Shown piece by piece: positions 21,501-33,569 of a stretch of 64,000 nucleotides of DNA. Each line of letters begins with the position of its first letter. The first letter of the stretch is position 1. The DNA comes from Anthoceros angustus. Taxonomy: Eukaryota > Streptophyta > Anthocerotopsida > Anthocerotales > Anthocerotaceae. The translations under genes and the position numbers were made by a program. The notes beneath the pieces are model-generated. The model searched no databases. It worked only from the letters and a program-made list of their open reading frames with translations, and was not told the DNA's origin. The stretch spans positions 1 through 64,000 of the forward strand of contig VJWM01000025.1 of NCBI GenBank assembly GCA_010909165.1. Reading direction: 5' to 3'.

Positions 21501-22132
21501 GCTGAGGGCCTGGCACGCTTAATTCTGCCATTCAGGAGAGCAGCAGACAGCCGCCCCGAGCACCGCAGATGCAGCAGAAGAGATGGCTGTGCCGCCCCGT
21601 CGCTGCCCCGCCGGATGTGTATGCTACAGCATCCCCCCAGGCAGCTGTGACACCACTCACCCTAAACCCTACACCCACTGTAGCCTCGCTTCTGATCTCT
21701 CTCTTACAGCACCAACAGGCTTCACAAGCCAACAAGACAGTCCGCAGCAATGCGCCCCGGCTGTGACGGGATAGGCAGAGGGGCACCAGCTGCGAGCGGG
21801 CGGTCCTGAAGTGGGGGCGAGGCAGAAAGGAGCCGGGGGAAGGAGGGAAGCGGGGGGAAGGAGGGACGTGTGGGCAAGAGCAACGGAACAGGGACATGAA
21901 ATGGGAAGCAAGGGCAGCGCGGGAAACAATGGTACAAACAAATACGCCACAACCCGGCCCCGATTTCAGACGGGGAAGTTAAGATTGAATAGACTGATTC
22001 GCTCTGGTATTGCGAGGTTCATATGCGGGGGTAGGCAACCTCGAAAAAGGGCGGATACGCTGTTGTCGACATCCTAAGTTTGAAACCCCCTAATCGCTGG
22101 GGTGAAAGGCCAACCAAAATCGCGACATAAGT

Positions 22133-22707
22133 AACACCCCCTCAACGGGGTGGGGAAAACCACGCAGTTAGAAGCAAAAACGAGAGTAATAAATTAGCAC
22201 TAGACACAGCACTAGGCCTCCAAGTAGCCCGCCCTCTTCTTCTAGGAGGACTCAGACAAAGACCTTGTCACCGCTTCTTATTCTCAAATCACGAGTCAAC
22301 AAGAACATACAGTGGAGGCTAGAGAGAACTCCCCATCTTTGCCTAAGCTAGGAGCTTAGCTCTCTTCACTTGACCTCCTCCACAAAGCTCCTTCACAAGA
22401 CTCCCCTTCCGTGCTCATGCCCAAGCAACAAGTGCTCTCAAGGCATAGCCCAAGCATCAAGTGCTCTCAAGGCGCAACCCAAGCAACAAGTGCTCTCAAG
22501 GTTGAACTGCTGCCTTTAGCCTGTATAGGTCTCCTTTATACTCAAGCCCTAGCTACAATCTTAGTAACTACTTACTTAAGCTTTAAGCTATTATTTACTA
22601 CCACACTTCCTAGGGCTGCATGCTTAACATGCTCTTAGTAACTGCTCTTCTAAACATGCCTCTGCATGGAGCTTTCTTGCAAAGCACTCAAGCCAACTTT
22701 GTTACTT
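22133..22707 (-). mobile_element. Gypsy 3' LTR (minus orientation)
   Basis: Matches 56,531-57,137 through GGGGAAAACCAC, GGCCTCCAAGTAGC, CTTCTTCTAGGAGGACT, GGGAGCTTAGCTCTC-like sequence, TAAGCTTTAAGCTATTATTTAC and CAAAGCACTCAAGC. A short CAAGTGCTCTCAAGG motif is tandemly repeated inside (22,430-22,500). On the minus strand a purine tract (AGTGGGGGAGAA) sits just upstream of the LTR start. Confidence 0.85.
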
Positions 22708-22873
22708 TCTCCCCCACTAAGAAGAATCACTGCCCTCAGTGATAACCAGCGTAACGAGCAATCATCGAAGAGCCTTTCTGGATATCCTCTAGTGTTACCC
22801 AAATCGGTATTGAGATCCCACGCAACTTCACCATGTATTGTGGTAGAGGTCCACGTTTCGTAGCCACGCTACC

Positions 22874-25860
22874 TTATGCAAGGAATTCTTCAATCTCCCG
22901 CAGGCCTTGATCATGCTGCACGAGGATACTGTACTTCTTCCTGTCCATGTCCTCTTTCTCTTGCTCGCAAATGGCTTCGATTGATACATGAAACACATTG
23001 TGTGCAAAAATCCAACAGTAAGTCCAACTTATAAGCGACTTCTCCAATGCGCTCAGGACAACATAAGGACCTCCATACTTTGGCCTCAACTTTAGAGACA
23101 AACCTTGGGGCGTGTGAAATGCTTCAATTTCACCCAAACCTTATCCCCAACATTGAAGATGCTTTCTCGTGCTTATCAAGATATCTCTTGACGTTTGAGC
23201 CTTGGCTAATATCTTTTGGCAATCTCATGCCTAGCCTTCAACCGCTCAACAAATTGGCGTGGATCTCCGTGGTAGTATCGAAAACTTCAGATTTAGCATG
23301 GATACTACATCCTACCGAGTTCCACTCATCTCAAAGGGACTATATCCCAGGGAGCTATGTACTGTGTTATTGTAACAAAACTCCGCATCATCAAGATGAT
23401 CAGCCCAATCTCTCTGATCAATCTGCACATAGTGCCTCAAGTATTCTTCTTGGATTCGGTTGACTCGCTCTGTTAACCCATCAGTATCTGGATGGTATGC
23501 AGTACTCATGCATAACTGCACATTCAAACTTCTCATCAAGTGTTGCCAAAATTCTCCTGTGAATCTTGGATCTCTATCACTCACAATCTGCACGGGCAAG
23601 CCATGATACTTGTACACATACTTCTTGAACAAGTTGGCTGCCTCAGAAGCGTCACTCGCTTCTTGGTGGGGATGAAGTGCGCTTGTGTGAACCTATCCAC
23701 CGTCATGATAGTATATAACCATTATCGGGAGGCAAAGGCATGATGAAGTCCATAGAAATACTTTTCCATGGCCCTCTTGGAATAGGTAGGGCTGAACAAA
23801 CCTCTTGGTTTAGCCTGTTTCTACCTTATCCTCGACAAAAGACACGCACGACATAGTCTAATGTATCTTGATACATTCCTCACAACTTCTTCAACTTCTC
23901 ATAAGTTGAATCACCTCCACGACCAAAGACTTGGCACATCATGACATTGAAGTAACTTCTTCTTCAAGCCTACAGAGTTAGGAATCACAACTCTCTCGCT
24001 TGTATATCAACAAACCATCTCTGAGTTTAAACTTGCTTCCTTTCTCGCCACCCCATTCATCCACCGCACTTGATCTTGCGAGATAAGCTTCCTTAATCTC
24101 TTTGTGAGTATCCACAGGCTCAATCACAGTTGCCATTGCCTTCAGGCCTAGACTGTTTGCGACTCAACGCATCTACAACCTTATTCTCCTTTCCGTTTGT
24201 ATTTGAGTCACATCATACATAGCTAGGAATCACGCCATCTAGCTTGCCTCGCATTCAACTTCAATTGGTTGGAGAAGTATATCGATATTATCGATTATAC
24301 ACAAAAGACCTACCCAAGAGATAGTGCCTCCAAGCCTTTACATGGATGATCATTTCCTTCTCATAGGTGGGATACTTCATCTCATAAGGATGCAACTTCC
24401 TTGACTCAAAAGCTAACGGCTTTTGGTCCCGCATCAAAACTCCACCTATAGCCATGTCCGAGGCATCACAATACACTTCTACATCTTTCTTGGGGTCATA
24501 CATTCCCAACACGAGTAGTACTCAACTTTTCTTCAAGTATTCAAAGGTCTTGACAATCAAGATCCCACTTCCAAGCTTTTGATGTCTTCAAGAGGTCGTT
24601 ATGGGGCTATCTTAGCAAACATATGTACAAACCTCATACGTAAGCCAAACCCATAAAGCTAACCTCATGAATGTTCCGAGGTGCCAATCTTGAATGGCTT
24701 TAACTTTATCAGATCCATCCGATGCCCTCAGAGACAATAAAACCTAAGAATGGAATCTGTCTTGAAAAATCACACTTCTTGATTGCCAAGAACAAAGAAT
24801 TCTCTCTTAGCTTTTGTAACACTTCTCTTAAGTGTTGACATGTTCCTCAAGGTATGGCTAAAGATCAAAATGTCATCCGGATAGATTACAACACACTTGT
24901 CCACGGATCTATGAATATAGTATTCATAAGTATGCGAAATGTGGCGGTGCATTAGTAAGTCCAAATGGCATGATTCAAAAGCCCCATACACCGGTCCTAC
25001 AATGTTTTGTACTCATGCCCTCGGCAATCCGATAGTACCGCCATCGGATCCGGCTTGGTGAAATACTTGGCACCCTTCAACTGTTCAAACATATCATCCA
25101 TTCTAGGCAAAGGATATGCATTCTTGATTGTAATCGATTCAGCTCGTAATCCGGACACAATCGAGTCCTCCATTCTTTTGCGTGAACAATACGGGCGCAC
25201 CAAAGGAGACTTAGAAACTCGACATATCCCTTTGCCAGGTTGGATAGTTGTCGCTGAGTTCTTGCAACTCATCCTGACAATCTATACGGTGCTCTTGAAG
25301 GAGGCGTACTCCGGCTTCAATTCAATCTCATGATCTGCCTCATCGGCTCATGTACTACTTCTTTTGGGATGTCTTTCACCTCTGTGGAATCTTCTTCTAG
25401 ACCATCCTCTAGTCCTTGGAGTACAACTAAGTATAGCTCCTTCTTTTCCCGAGATCCTTCTTAAGCTCTCTTTTGAAATCAACATCTTGATGGAGTCTCA
25501 AGCTTACAGCTAACACTAGCACAACTCACCTTGTGCTTCTGGATATCTCAATAGTGCGAGACTTAACATCCATATACACTTCATTGGATCTCATCCACTC
25601 CGGGCCTAAGATGATATCATGGTCATCCATCTCGACATTGTGAAACTCTCATTTCCTTGCCATGCTTCAACTTGCAGCTTTACTCCATGCAATTCACCCG
25701 AAGTGCGAGTCCCTTTAGCTTGCTTGATTCCATATGGCGTGGAAGTTTATCCATTCAAGACCAAGCTCTCTTGCCTTACTAGGAGTTATAAAATTGTGGG
25801 TGGTGCAGAATCCAACAACAACTCTACATCTAAGCCATTCATCTTCCCACATATATACAT
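22874..25860 (-). pseudogene. Gypsy pol remnants: protease, RT, RNase H, integrase
   Basis: From high to low coordinate: protease near 25,780-25,860 (MNGLDVELLLDSAPPT; the usual DSGA is altered); reverse transcriptase near 24,770-25,270 ([20 protein letters not shown]; then IYPDDILIFSHT, a variant of the catalytic YxDD box); RNase H near 24,288-24,512 (VEVYCDASDMAIGGVLM, ESRKLHPYEMKYPTYEKEM); integrase core near 23,312-23,632 (LPVQIVSDRDPRFTGEFWQ, MSTAYHPDTDGLTERVNR); and a C-terminal chromo-like tail near 22,874-23,137 (LRPKYGGPYVVLSAL, NVFHVS). Several frames are needed to read it, with stops throughout. It cannot encode a full polyprotein. Confidence 0.88.
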
Positions 25861-25944
25861 GAGATCTCCACCTTTCCTCATTATAGTGTCATCCTTGACA
25901 CTAGATGACTCACCACATGTCTTCACAACATGTGGCCCCTGGCG

Positions 25945-26825
25945 TCACCTGGGCTCCTCAGGAAGTTCTTGAATCCTGGCTCTTGGAACAGGTGGATTGG
26001 CAGCAAGCAAATTCAAGTTGGGAGCTCCAACATGTGGACAATTCCTAGCAAAGTGTCCCTGTTCTCCGCAACTGTAACACACACCTGAGCTAGGCACTAT
26101 TCGTCGTCTTCCACGACCCCTGTTATCTCCTCTAGCTCGGCCTCTACCAGTAGTCTCATTGGTTCCACTATTCATAGTGGTGGTAGCTCGTCCTCTCCCT
26201 CTAGATCTACCCTGAGACCTAGGATATCTTCCTCTTGATACGGTGCCTCTTGAATAAACATATCATAGCATCTGCTGCTGCCATGGCCTCTTGCAGTGTT
26301 TGAGGATTAGTCAAAGCTATCCTATTTTGAACCCATCTCTTAAGGCCAGTGATAAACTTGTGGAGTTTGTCCTGCTCATGCATCTATGGACATTGCAAGA
26401 CAACAGAGCTAAACTCACTCACATACTCCCGCAAAGTTCCAGTATGCTTGACATTGTCGAGCATCCTTCGCGCCAAACTCGTTGCATTAGCGGGTTGGAA
26501 ATGGAGTTGCAGCACTTGCTTGAAGTCTACCCATGTGAAGATTATGGCTCTGCGATTGCCTTGCCTTACGCTCTCAACGTAACTCCTCCACCAAGTAAGA
26601 GCATAATCCTCTAAGAAATTCGTGACATGCTTTAGGTACTCATCTTTGCGGCTCCATGATTGTATGCTTCAAAGAAAACCAAGAGCTGATTTTCTCTACA
26701 TCGCCTTTAAGTCTTTGGGGCTGTGTGCTCGGCCTCAACTTCTTAGACTTTTGGCGGGGTTGCTCAGAACTCGGGCCCACTTCTTCCGGCTCTTCTTCAA
26801 CGAGCTCAAGGATCGTGTAGCACAT
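25945..26825 (-). pseudogene. Gypsy gag with zinc knuckle
   Basis: Contains the retrotransposon gag signature (FLEDYALTWWRSYVES near 26,565-26,615), a glycine/arginine-rich linker (RGRARGDNRGRGRRR) and a CCHC knuckle, CYSCGEQGHFARNC, near 26,035-26,075, which binds the element's RNA. The N-terminal part (GPSSEQPRQKSKKLRPSTQ) stops where the copia insertion begins. An initiating segment probably lies at 56,253-56,530 on the other side of the insert. Frameshifts separate the segments. Confidence 0.85.
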
Positions 26826-27059
26826 GATGGTGGAAAGAGGAGAGGAGAGGAGGTGGTGTAGCTCTCTTACATTGAGATGAGGCTTGGAGGGTATTTATAC
26901 CCTCCATTATAGGCCCCACAAGAAGCTCCACAAGAAGCTCCTAGGAAGGAGCACAAGAAGCTTCCTAGTGATTAGCTTGCTAAACTAATGATACTTAATC
27001 GACACCTAACTTAGACTAAGTGTATTAGTCTAAGTACATTGGGCTTTAATACCCTTACA
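26800..27059 (-). mobile_element. Copia A 3' LTR
   Basis: Nearly identical to 56,030-56,252 over GAGGCTTGGAGGGTATTTAT, AAGAAGCTTCCTAGTGATTA and CTTAATCGACACCTAACTTAG, ending ...CCCTTACA at 27,059 (TGTAAGGG as the LTR start on the minus strand). AAGTGGGAGGT on the minus strand just upstream of that start is the polypurine tract. A TATTTATA-type box is inside. The low-coordinate end fades near 26,790-26,830. Confidence 0.85.
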
Positions 27060-28171
27060 ACCTCCCACTTAAAGGCCAATTTACCTCAGAGAATGGACTA
27101 TCTCATGCCCATCGTTGTCCGAGCTTGTGCAAATTGTCCGTAGAGAGTCCCTTGGTAAGAATATCTCAGGTTCGGGTGTGAACCTTGACAAGTTGTACCT
27201 CTTGTCATCCAACACCTCTCGAATGAAGTGATATCACATCCACATGTTTAGTCTTCGCATGAAACATCGGATTCTTTGCCAATTGATAGCACTGCTATCA
27301 CAATGCAACAACAAACAACCTTGATCCCCAAGTCTCCCACTAAACGAGCAAGCCATATGGCTTCCTTGCAAGCCTGTCGCAACATACTCGGCCTGTGGTA
27401 GATAGCGAATGCACGATCGCAAACGAGATCGCCATGAGATCGCCTCCAAAGGCACATGAAGACATAACGATGTGGACCTCCTTTGTCCATATCCTCGATA
27501 ATCAGATCTGGTACCCAACCACATGCATCTTCACTACCAAAACATATGCACAAAGCTTTTGTACCATTCAGATACCTCATAACTCCTTTTATCGCCTCCC
27601 AATGCTTCTTGCCGTGGTTTGACATAAACTCGCTAACCACTCCCACCGCAAAGGCAATGTCGACGTAGCAATCATTGCATACATCAAACTCCCTACATGA
27701 TGAGTATGGGACCTTCTCCATTTCAGCTTTTGTCCTCCTCGTAGCTTGGGCAATCCGCTTGAAAGTTTCACATATGGAGGCAATGGAGTACCCAATGGCT
27801 TCTTCTCCATGTTGAAACGTTGAAGCACCCTATTAATGTATTCCGTCTCGAGACAAATAAAGCGGAGCTTATGCATTCCGCGAATCGCATGCCAAGTATA
27901 TGGCTCGCCTCTCCCAAGTCTGTCATTAAAGTGAGCATTCAACTTTGACTTCAACGAAATCTCATCACTGCTTTGAAGCATAGCATATCATGCACATACA
28001 GGATCAAAATGAGCAAGCTTTGACCCTTAGCTTGCTTTGTATAGAGACAATGATCCTCTTCGCTACGTTCGTAGCCTTGAGAAAGCATAAATGAGTGGAA
28101 CTTGTGATACCACTCTCTGGGTGCCTGTTTCAAACCATAAAGGCTCTTCCTCAACCTGCACACCAGATGCT
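27060..28171 (-). pseudogene. Copia A: second half of RT, RNase H
   Basis: From the insertion edge downward: HLVCRLRKSLYGLKQAPREW and LILILYVHDMLCF (the catalytic YVDDM box, here YVHDM, so one aspartate is lost) between 28,166 and 27,951; ETEYINRVLQRFNMEKKPLG near 27,850; and RNase H-type KHWEAIKGVMRYLNGTKAL and KEAIWLARLVGDLGI between 27,620 and 27,310. Several frameshifts are present. It replicated the element's RNA when intact. Confidence 0.88.
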
Positions 28172-29852
28172 TGTGGTTTGGGAAAACCCGGGGCACTCCC
28201 GAGGTCCTCCCACTATAGCGGCCACACTTATCCCCAGCCTTACGTCGTTGGGTTTCGTCCCATGAGACTTGTGTGAAAGTTCGAGGCCTTGTGATCCGAT
28301 CGCTACTGCGGAGACACAACTTCTCGCCTTCTAAACAAGCAAGGCGCCTCTACTCTCCCTCTTCTGGCAGTGCACCACTTGCACCGCTCAAAAATCGCCA
28401 ATCCTCGACCTAGCGACACAACACAATTGCGAGTCACCTCGGCGAGCCTATCACGGGCGCCAGGGACCCCAGTCCACACCGCGATTTCGTCCCTACTTCT
28501 AAGACCACTCTTCTCCACTCGGGGCGCTCTTTTACTTGCAGTTGGGATTCGTCCCTTAGGCTCACTGTGGCCTTCCACTAACACCTACACCTCTAATCCT
28601 CTACTCATCTTCTCATCTTCTCAACCTCTTCCTCCTATTCTAACCTCGATTCGGGCTTCTTGGTTTGACTCGCCCTTACGGCTGGCTGCACAGGGTCGGC
28701 CTCCACCAGCAAGTTCTTCCTTGGGCGGTTGCTATGAGTTTGACACACGGTGAGAACCTCCAGTCTTTCCTGTAGTCTACCCTCAAGGAGTTCACAGGCA
28801 TTGCCACACACCCAAAGCAAAGCAATTTCACGGCAACCATTCACAAGGGGAGCAACTCGTTTAGGCACTTGCAGAGCAAGTCCTCCACCAAGCACTCCGA
28901 CCACGACTTCCTCTCAGACTGCGTTGGCTCACGGCACGAAATTCCTCTGTAATGGCAAAGGACTCGATGAGGGTGGGCGCAAGACATGATACTTTACTTT
29001 GTGAAATCCTCCTCCTCTTATAGGAGGCCTTCCACATACAACCTCCCTTGGGTGACCCTCTGCGGTCACCTTTTCCAATTTTCTATTATTTCCTACACTT
29101 GACATTTAATGCACCTAAATCTATTACGATCCTTGGTAAATTCTATTCTAGTAACTTCACCTAAGTCATCCTTGAAGGATGTCGTTACATCACCTATCCT
29201 TCTATTCTTCTATCTAGCATTTATGGTCATTGACCATTCTAGTCTTCACCTATTTGGGGTGGGGCATGTCTTGTGGATTGGCTCCTCGCCTCCTTTTGCT
29301 CTTGCCCCTTCCCTTTGTCCTTCCTAATGTGTGGGGCAAGTACAATCTTGCCCTTCCTCCATCTCCAGCGCCTGGATTCCGGTCCCCGGCAATCGCGCCC
29401 CGCGCTCTTTCTTCCTCTCCGCTGGTGGCCCGTTCATCGCACCCTACGCGGTGATCAGCGGACTAAAGGTGGTGACTTCTGGTAGTGATGCGCCCTATCT
29501 CCTTCTTTCTCCATCTGCTTCCTCTTGGGTTGGATCTTCATTGCTCTTCCTCTGTTTGATTTGTCCATACCTATCATGAGCATTAAATTCTTCCCCCCAT
29601 CTGGTGCTAACTCTCGGGCCCTTTTGCGTTGGTCTCCTCCCACAGCCTGGCTCCTCCCCTTCAGGTGGGGAGGTTCTCACCCTCCCCTTCCTCGGGGTGG
29701 ACCGTCCGTCTCTCTCCTCCGGTGGGGTTGTCTCCCACCACCTCTCTCCTCCAGGGGTATACTCGGACCCCGGCTCCTTCATCCTCGGCCGGCCTCGCCC
29801 GACTCCCCAGGCTCACGCCCGGTGATGCAGCGGACTACGGCGTGGTGTCAGT

Positions 29853-32745
29853 CTACCAGTGATGGCGGACTACGTGGTGGTGGTCACCTCGTGGTAGGTT
29901 GACCCCGGAGGTGGGCTTTCCCCCCTCCTTGCTCTCATCTTCTCCTTCCTCGGCCGCTCCTCTCCGACTCCTCAGTTCCTCGGAGTCCATTTCGATGGCC
30001 TCATCAAAATCGGAGGCCTCTGCACATGCGGCTCCTTCGTCATCATCATGAGGACCCAATGTCCTCCTCTTGGCCAAACGCAAGATCTCATTGTTGGCCT
30101 TCAAAATCTGTGTGGAGGTGAGCCCCAAGCTATGATATTGCATTTGGAGATCATCAATCTCGTGGGCCACTCTCCATCTTCACACCTACCTTGTAGGCGT
30201 CCCTTGAGGTGGTCAATTCCCCACCTTGACATGGAGGTCACATTCTCCTCCTCACTTCCTTTTGGTTGGCCAATTTTGCTCAAGGGCATAGTCCGCCCAA
30301 AATCGCTTCTCACCACCATTGTGCACCACCTTCTTGTGGCGCTCCTCCTCTTGGAACCTCCTTTGTTCCAATTTATTCTTGGCAAGTCTTTCCTTCTCCA
30401 CTTGCCACTCTTCCTCCGCTCAATTCTTGTTTGGTCTTGAGCCTGCTCGCGCTCTCCTCCAAATTGAACTGTCCTTCTCTTCTTCCATGTCCGGATCTTG
30501 ATGGCTTGGTAGCCATCACCCATCTTGTCCAATTCTTTGGACCGCTATCTTCTCCCTAGAGCCTCTGTTTTGCCCTTTCGTCTTGCTCTAATTGGGCAAA
30601 ATGCTCCTCCCTTTGTCCATGAATCCCGTTGGGTGGTTGCCGAATGGCTCTTTCTTGACTGCGACAACCTTCCCTCAGGACCTTCTCGCGCTCATCCATG
30701 AGGTCGCGTTGGAGCTTCTCTGACCTTTTCCTTGGCTGCCTTTCATCGGACTCCATGGCCTCCAATTGCCATTTGGTCCTGCCTTCCTCCGGCCATGTCT
30801 TGGGCCTTCACTTCCTCTTGCATGCCCACAAGGAGGCTGCTAGGTCCTAGCCCCTTCAAATCCACGGTGAGTGCTTCACAAGCACCAGCAATTCTCCTAG
30901 GGGTCCTAATTCCACCCTCTCTTCTTCTTCTTGGAAATTTCCAGCTCTCCACCTCTCGGGCCATCGCCGGGCGGTCCCTTCCGTCGCTCCATCCGCTCTC
31001 CCCGGTAGCGGAGATGGTGGCCTCGGCGCCGCGCGCCTCGTGCTTCTCCTTCCGAGAGCCTGCTTTGCCCTTTCGTCTTGCTCTAATTGGGCAAAATGCT
31101 CCGCCTTGCTCCATGAGTCCTGGGTTGTTGGTCGAATGGCTCTCTTCCCTTCCCTTCTAGACTTCTCCGCTACCGCTCATCCATGAGGTCGCTGGAGCTT
31201 CTACCCAGCTTCGCTTTTCATCGGACTCCATGGCCTCCAATTGCCACTTGGTCCCCGCTTCCTCCGCCATGTCTTGGGATTTCCTCCTCTTGGCATGCCC
31301 ACAAGGAGGCTGCTAGGTCCCTAGCCCCTTCAAATCCACGGTGAGTGCTTCACAAGCACCCAAAGAATTCTCCTAGGGGTCCTAATTCCACCCTCCGCCT
31401 TCTTGCCGGAAATTTCCAGCTCTCGCACTTCGGCCATCGGGGGGTCCCTTCACTGCCGCTCCATCCGCCTCCCACCGCGGAGATGGTGGCCTCGGCGCCG
31501 CGCGCTCACTGCTTCTCTTCCCTTCCGCCAGAGGCTGCCCGCCAGGCGGGGTGCCTCCACCGGTAGGTCGCTCCCACTGTGGTAGTCCGCCTACCTACCA
31601 TGGTGGTGGCGCCTACAGTGATGCCCACCCTTGGGTGGCGCCTCCCTCTGGGTAGTGCGGGTGCCTCTCTCGTAGGCACAAATGAGATGGTGGGGACTCC
31701 CCACCCTTGGGGCATCACCCCTCTGTAGTCCTTCTCTCATAGACTACCATTCGGCCTTCGGCGGTTCTTCTCCCTTGCTTGCTCACTGTGGGGAAAGATT
31801 CCCACTAACCTTGTTGCCTCCATCTCCTCTTGCTTCTAGCATGCTTGTGGAGTCGACCTCCCGTCTTCTCAATGCAAAAGGCAAAGGCCTTTCCAACTCG
31901 GCTGGAGATGGATGACCTCAAAGGATGCCATGCATCTTCAAGCTCCTTGCTTGTGAGAAGTCCCTCGGTTTCCCATAAATGCACCAAATAGGTGCTAAGG
32001 TAGCGAGGGGCCTTCCTTCCTCATCCACCGAATTTGGCTTGAGGAGCTTCTCTGGTGGATGTACGCTTCATACATGATGGTTCCCCAATCGGCTTGGCTC
32101 CCATGGAAATCTTCCACAAAATTGGAGGAAGTTGGTCTTTGAAATAAGAAGTGCGTTGGTAATTTACCAACCCGGCACAATCTTTGCGAAGAGCCTCCAC
32201 TTGACTCCTTGATGCTCTCTTCCTCCGGCCATTCTTGGCGTGGGCCTTCACTCCTCCATCCATCATGTCGAGAATTCTTGCGGAATATCGGAGATGTCCT
32301 CTTCCCTCCATTTGACCTTTCGAGGAGAGCAATTCCAGAGCTCTCTTCCTCCGGTCTCCGTACACCTGTCGAATGCTCCTTACGGTCCAGCGGGATCCGT
32401 TCAGCATTCCCTTCCGTGTAGCGGCGAGGCTGCTTCCGATTGATGGAGGTTGATGTAACACTCCTCAATCAATTCCAAATTGGTGTAGGCCCATTGGCGC
32501 CATACACCCATCCTAATTGGATGTTGTCTTCGCCCAGAAAATCCACTAGATCCACAGGGTTGGGCCACCAAAAGCACGTAAATTGAGGCATTAAAAGTTC
32601 GCCTCACGGCGATCCCTCCACCCTTGTTGCCCTTTTCCCTTCGAGGAGGAACCTTTGGCGGTGGCTCCTTCTTCTTGCCTTTCCCTTTCGAGGAGGAACC
32701 TTTGGCAGGTGGCTCCTTCTTCTTGCCCTTTCCTGCTCGAGGCAT
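29853..32745 (-). pseudogene. Coding region of the 6.0-kb element: basic N-terminus, coiled coil, acidic tail
   Basis: Not recognised. It starts at 32,745 with a lysine-rich repeated segment (MPRAGKGKKKEPPAKGSSS, then KGKGKKKEPPPK), continues through NLELIEECYINLHQSE, shifts frame repeatedly (VEALRKDCAGLVNYQRTSYF near 32,150), and has a strongly charged helical part near 30,556-30,765 (SEKLQRDLMDEREKVL, REEHFAQLEQDERAKQRL) typical of a coiled coil. It ends with DLQMQYHSLGLTSTQ and an acidic tail (EAIEMDSEELRSRRGAAEEG). This could be a gag-only or DNA-binding accessory protein of a non-autonomous element. Too many frame breaks to be functional. Confidence 0.45.
30560..31525. repeat. Tandem duplication inside the 6.0-kb element (about 0.48 kb x2)
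   Basis: TTTGCCCTTTCGTCTTGCTC occurs near 30,570 and 31,063, ATGGCCTCCAATTGCCA near 30,756 and 31,229, and CTTCAAATCCACGGTGAGTG near 30,857 and 31,330. The second copy lacks many short stretches present in the first, and the reverse is also seen. Confidence 0.85.
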
Positions 32746-33569
32746 GGCGATGCCTTCCTTTCCAAACGCTGCTAGGGGAGTAAATTACCTCCCAACTGGC
32801 AACCTCAAGACTTTGTTCTCAACGCTCCTTCTTCTCAAGTCCGGCAGCAAAACCTTTCTTAACACCCAATTTCAACGTTAGGCTTGGTGATGCTTCCCAG
32901 CTGTTGCAACTTTTCTTCGCGATTTCTTCTTCGAGACGCACCGGCCACATGGTCCTCGCTCGCTCTCAATTTTCTTATCCTTGCGCGCTTCAAGTGCCCT
33001 GGGCCAGTGCCTCCGCTCTGTCGACTCAGATTCGTGACACTGGCGCTCTCCCATGTATCTGAGGCTTGGAGGTCTCAATGCCTCGAATGTTTGGCGCTTT
33101 CCTCTTCTCCAAGTGCTTCAAGGAAGGAATTACTTTCAATTGGAGTTTCAAACTCCACTCCTAAACACACTCCTTCCACGGTTGTGGCAACAACACTCAC
33201 TCGCAATACACGTTAGCTCCGGCTTAAGTTCTCCATTCGCCAATCTCTTCTCCGTGGTCCTTCTTAGGCGGGGCCGCATTGTTCACGCTCTTCGCCTCAA
33301 TCTTTCAGCCACAGCACTTTGAGTGCGGCGCCTTTCTGGCTCCGCTCCACACCTTCTTCTTCAATAACCCGAGACGTGTGAAGAGCTCTTCCTCTTCTTC
33401 GCGGCTTTCTGCGTTTTTTACCGGTCGCTCGCGCCTCGTGGTTGGGTCCGGTTCTTCCTTTATGAAGCGCGCGCAGCCTTGCCTCGCTCCCAGCCTGCTC
33501 GCAGTGATGGCAGCTCCCCTCTCCTCGCAGCGATGGTAGCCTTCCTTTCTTTTGCGCTTACGCTCCAAT

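Larger units (their letters stand above)
18581..22087 (+). mobile_element. PIF/Harbinger DNA transposon, about 3.5 kb
   Basis: Terminal inverted repeats are AGGGGGTTTCAAACTT at 18,581 and its complement AAGTTTGAAACCCCCT ending near 22,092. The triplet AAT flanks both when the repeat is taken to start at A (a TAA target with slightly different ends is also possible). Harbinger elements duplicate 3-bp TWA-like targets. Inside are the expected two genes in convergent arrangement: a DDE transposase (plus) and a Myb/SANT-like protein (minus). Both are broken, so this copy is probably not autonomous now. Confidence 0.85.

Noticed and set aside
28172-29033. A confident 5'/3' LTR pair for the 6.0-kb element
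   Set aside because: A polypurine tract and TG...CA ends suggest an 0.86-kb LTR on one side, but I could not find a matching repeat at the other end.
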